NCBI GenBank assembly: GCA_009702305.1
Contig: WLIH01000091.1
Coordinates: 1 to 8,206 of the forward strand
DNA length: 8,206 nucleotides
Direction of reading: 5' to 3'
From: Actinomycetota bacterium
GTDB lineage: Bacteria; Actinomycetota; Actinomycetes; Propionibacteriales; Nocardioidaceae
The position numbers and the translations under genes were made by a program. Positions within the stretch are counted from its first letter, which is position 1. Every line of letters starts with the position of its first letter. Positions 6,676 through 8,206 of the stretch are shown one piece after another. Under the pieces are notes generated by a model. The model ran no database searches and was not told where the DNA came from. It was given only the letters and a program-made list of their open reading frames with translations.

Positions 6676-8206
6676 TCAGCCCACGTGCACGTGCGGGCGT
6701 CGCGCTCGCTCCGGCTCGGCTCGCCGCAGCACCTCGCGGGTCACCGGCGCCACCTCGCCGACACCGAAGAAGAGGAAGCGCAGGAACTGAACGACCGGGC
6801 TGCCCTCGGTCCACTCGAAGTAGATGTGCGGCGTGGCACCGCTGGTGTCGCGCATGTGCATCGCCAGCGCGGCGAGGGCGTTGGGCACGCTCGCGGACTC
6901 CAGCGTGAGCACCCGGCGCGACCCGTGCAGGACGTGACCCGCGACGGCGAGCGTGGCCTCGAACTCCGAGGGGTCGGTGACCGTCACCTCGACGAAGATG
7001 ATGTCGCCCTCCTCGCGCAGGTCGTGGTCGGCGACGATCTGGCGCACCTTGTCGTCGTACTCCGCCGCGTCGCGTGCGCCGGGCTCGTTGGCCACCAGCC
7101 GGATCGTGCGGCGTGCGCAGTCGCGGACGAAGCGCTGCGCGATCGGGTCGAGCTCGACCGAGGTCACGCGGAGCTCGAAGACGCGGCCGAGCCGGGAGAG
7201 GAACGACACCACGATGATCGCGGCGATGAAGCAGCCGCCGATCTTGACGCCGTCCGGTCGCTCCACGACGTTGACGACCGTCGTGTAGACGAAGACCGCG
7301 GTCACCGCGCCGAAGGCGATGGTCTGCTTGCGCTGCCCGGCCCGCCGGGCCGACAGCGTGACCGCCAGGGCGGCCGAGGTCATCAGCACCAGGACGCCGG
7401 TGGCGTAGGCGCCGCCCTGCGCGTCGACATCCGCGTCGAAGATCCAGGTGACGAAGAACGCGACGGCGGTGAGCACCAGCACCAGCGGGCGTACGGCGCG
7501 GGCCCAGTCGGGCGCCATGCCGTAGCGCGGCAGGTAGCGCGGGATCAGGTTGAGCATGCCGGCCATCGCCGACGCCCCGGCGAACCAGAGGATCGCGATC
7601 GTCGACGCGTCGTAGATCGTGCCGAAGACGTTGCCGAGGTGCTCGTGGGCCAAGAACGCGAGCGCGCGACCGTTGGCCTCACCGCCGGGCTCGAAGGCCG
7701 CCTCCGGGATCAGCATCGTCGTGACGATGCTGCTGGTGACGAGGAAGACGCTCATCAGCAGTGCGGCCGACGTGAGCATCCGCCGGGCGCCGCGGATCCG
7801 GCCGGCGGGGTCCTCGACGGTGTCGGACGTGTCGCCGCGCACCTGCGGCATCACGGCGACGCCGGTCTCGAAGCCGGACATGCCGAGTGCCAGCTTGGGG
7901 AAGACCAGGAGGGCGATCCCGATCATCACGAACGGGCTGCCGTGCTGCTGGGTCAGCGCCGACGACCAGTCGCCGACCACCGACGGCTCGGTCGCGATCT
8001 GCCACAGGCCGTTGCCGATCACCACGACGTTGAGGCTGAGGTAGACGACCACCAGCACGACCGCGACTCCGATCGCCTCGGTGAAGCCGCGCAGGAAGAC
8101 CGCGCCGAGCAGCGCCAGGAGACCCAGGGTGATGAGCACATCGTGGCCGTGCAGCGCTTCCGGGACGTGCGGGTTCTCGACCAGGTGGGCGGTGGCATCG
8201 GCGGCC
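6676..8206 (-). CDS. APC-superfamily permease with soluble C-terminal domain, possible KimA-like K+ transporter (N-terminus beyond window)
   Basis: The frame is open from the right edge to the stop at 6676, giving 509 visible residues. About nine membrane helices are visible at roughly 22-40, 44-66, 91-113, 144-166, 202-221, 240-256, 266-285, 295-314 and 321-338; about three more are expected beyond the edge. Residues 345-509 are a soluble, charged cytoplasmic domain of alternating strands and helices. Stretches such as FLRGFTEA (37-44), [10 protein letters not shown] (111-120) and [12 protein letters not shown] (266-277) sit where the Bacillus subtilis potassium importer KimA, recalled from memory, has NLRGLSES, TGVEAI and YAVGVF. 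This supports the APC fold and allows, but does not prove, potassium transport; an amino-acid permease is the alternative. A GTG at 8139 is only an internal codon, since the helical frame continues upstream with conserved-looking residues. The gene ends four bases from the hydrolase stop, in convergent orientation. Confidence 0.85.
   Translation of the reverse strand, partial: AADATAHLVENPHVPEALHGHDVLITLGLLALLGAVFLRGFTEAIGVAVVLVVVYLSLNVVVIGNGLWQIATEPSVVGDWSSALTQQHGSPFVMIGIALLVFPKLALGMSGFETGVAVMPQVRGDTSDTVEDPAGRIRGARRMLTSAALLMSVFLVTSSIVTTMLIPEAAFEPGGEANGRALAFLAHEHLGNVFGTIYDASTIAILWFAGASAMAGMLNLIPRYLPRYGMAPDWARAVRPLVLVLTAVAFFVTWIFDADVDAQGGAYATGVLVLMTSAALAVTLSARRAGQRKQTIAFGAVTAVFVYTTVVNVVERPDGVKIGGCFIAAIIVVSFLSRLGRVFELRVTSVELDPIAQRFVRDCARRTIRLVANEPGARDAAEYDDKVRQIVADHDLREEGDIIFVEVTVTDPSEFEATLAVAGHVLHGSRRVLTLESASVPNALAALAMHMRDTSGATPHIYFEWTEGSPVVQFLRFLFFGVGEVAPVTREVLRRAEPERARRPHVHVG
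6679..6698. terminator. Palindrome CACGTGCACGTG at the convergent gene ends, possible hairpin
   Basis: A perfect 12-bp palindrome at 6682-6693 lies 11 bases past the hydrolase stop and inside the last codons of the permease gene (His-Val-His-Val). In RNA from the plus strand it could fold as CCCACG-TGCA-CGTG(C)GGG, a stem of about seven pairs with one bulged C. There is no T-run after it on either strand, so it is not a classical intrinsic terminator. It is the only visible candidate for ending hydrolase transcription. Confidence 0.3.

Noticed and set aside
1..8206. A new multi-gene system such as defence, CRISPR or mobile element
   Set aside because: All genes belong to known families (Kdp, SGNH hydrolase, APC permease). 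I see no transposase, integrase, terminal repeats, tRNA or spaced repeat array.

Overview
The window is a high-GC (roughly 70% by eye) piece of an actinobacterial chromosome. GTG starts, 4-base stop/start overlaps and dense coding with long spurious antisense frames all fit a Nocardioides-like or related actinobacterium, but no marker gene fixes the genus.

Positions 1-5814 hold a high-affinity potassium uptake operon, Kdp, on the minus strand. Read right to left the order is: a 30-residue single-pass membrane peptide in the kdpF position, kdpA (K+ channel-like subunit), kdpB (P-type ATPase), kdpC (accessory subunit) and kdpD (sensor kinase, cut by the left edge before its kinase core). The first three genes are joined by GTGA overlaps, and the later gaps are 25 and 17 bases, so this looks like one transcript. 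kdpE would be expected beyond the left edge.

The main anomaly is in kdpA. It reads in one frame to codon 179 and then continues in another frame from about 5186. Restoring one base gives a 554-residue, otherwise fully conserved KdpA, so this is either a recent frameshift mutation or a base-call error.

Positions 5815-5975 are the control region between kdp and a divergent gene. It holds three TTGAYGC repeats (starts 11 and 21 bases apart, the layout used by OmpR/PhoB-type regulators such as KdpE), an inverted repeat just before the first kdp gene, and a possible leaderless start for the divergent gene.

Positions 5976-6671 (plus strand) encode a cytoplasmic SGNH/GDSL hydrolase of unknown substrate. 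It converges, with 4 bases between the stop codons, on a minus-strand APC-superfamily permease (6676 to beyond the right edge) that has about nine visible membrane segments and a soluble C-terminal domain of about 165 residues. Parts of its membrane region resemble KimA-type potassium transporters, so the window may carry two potassium uptake systems around a hydrolase gene. That role is an inference.

I see no RNA genes, CRISPR array, mobile element or new multi-gene system, and no gene-free stretch over 300 bases.
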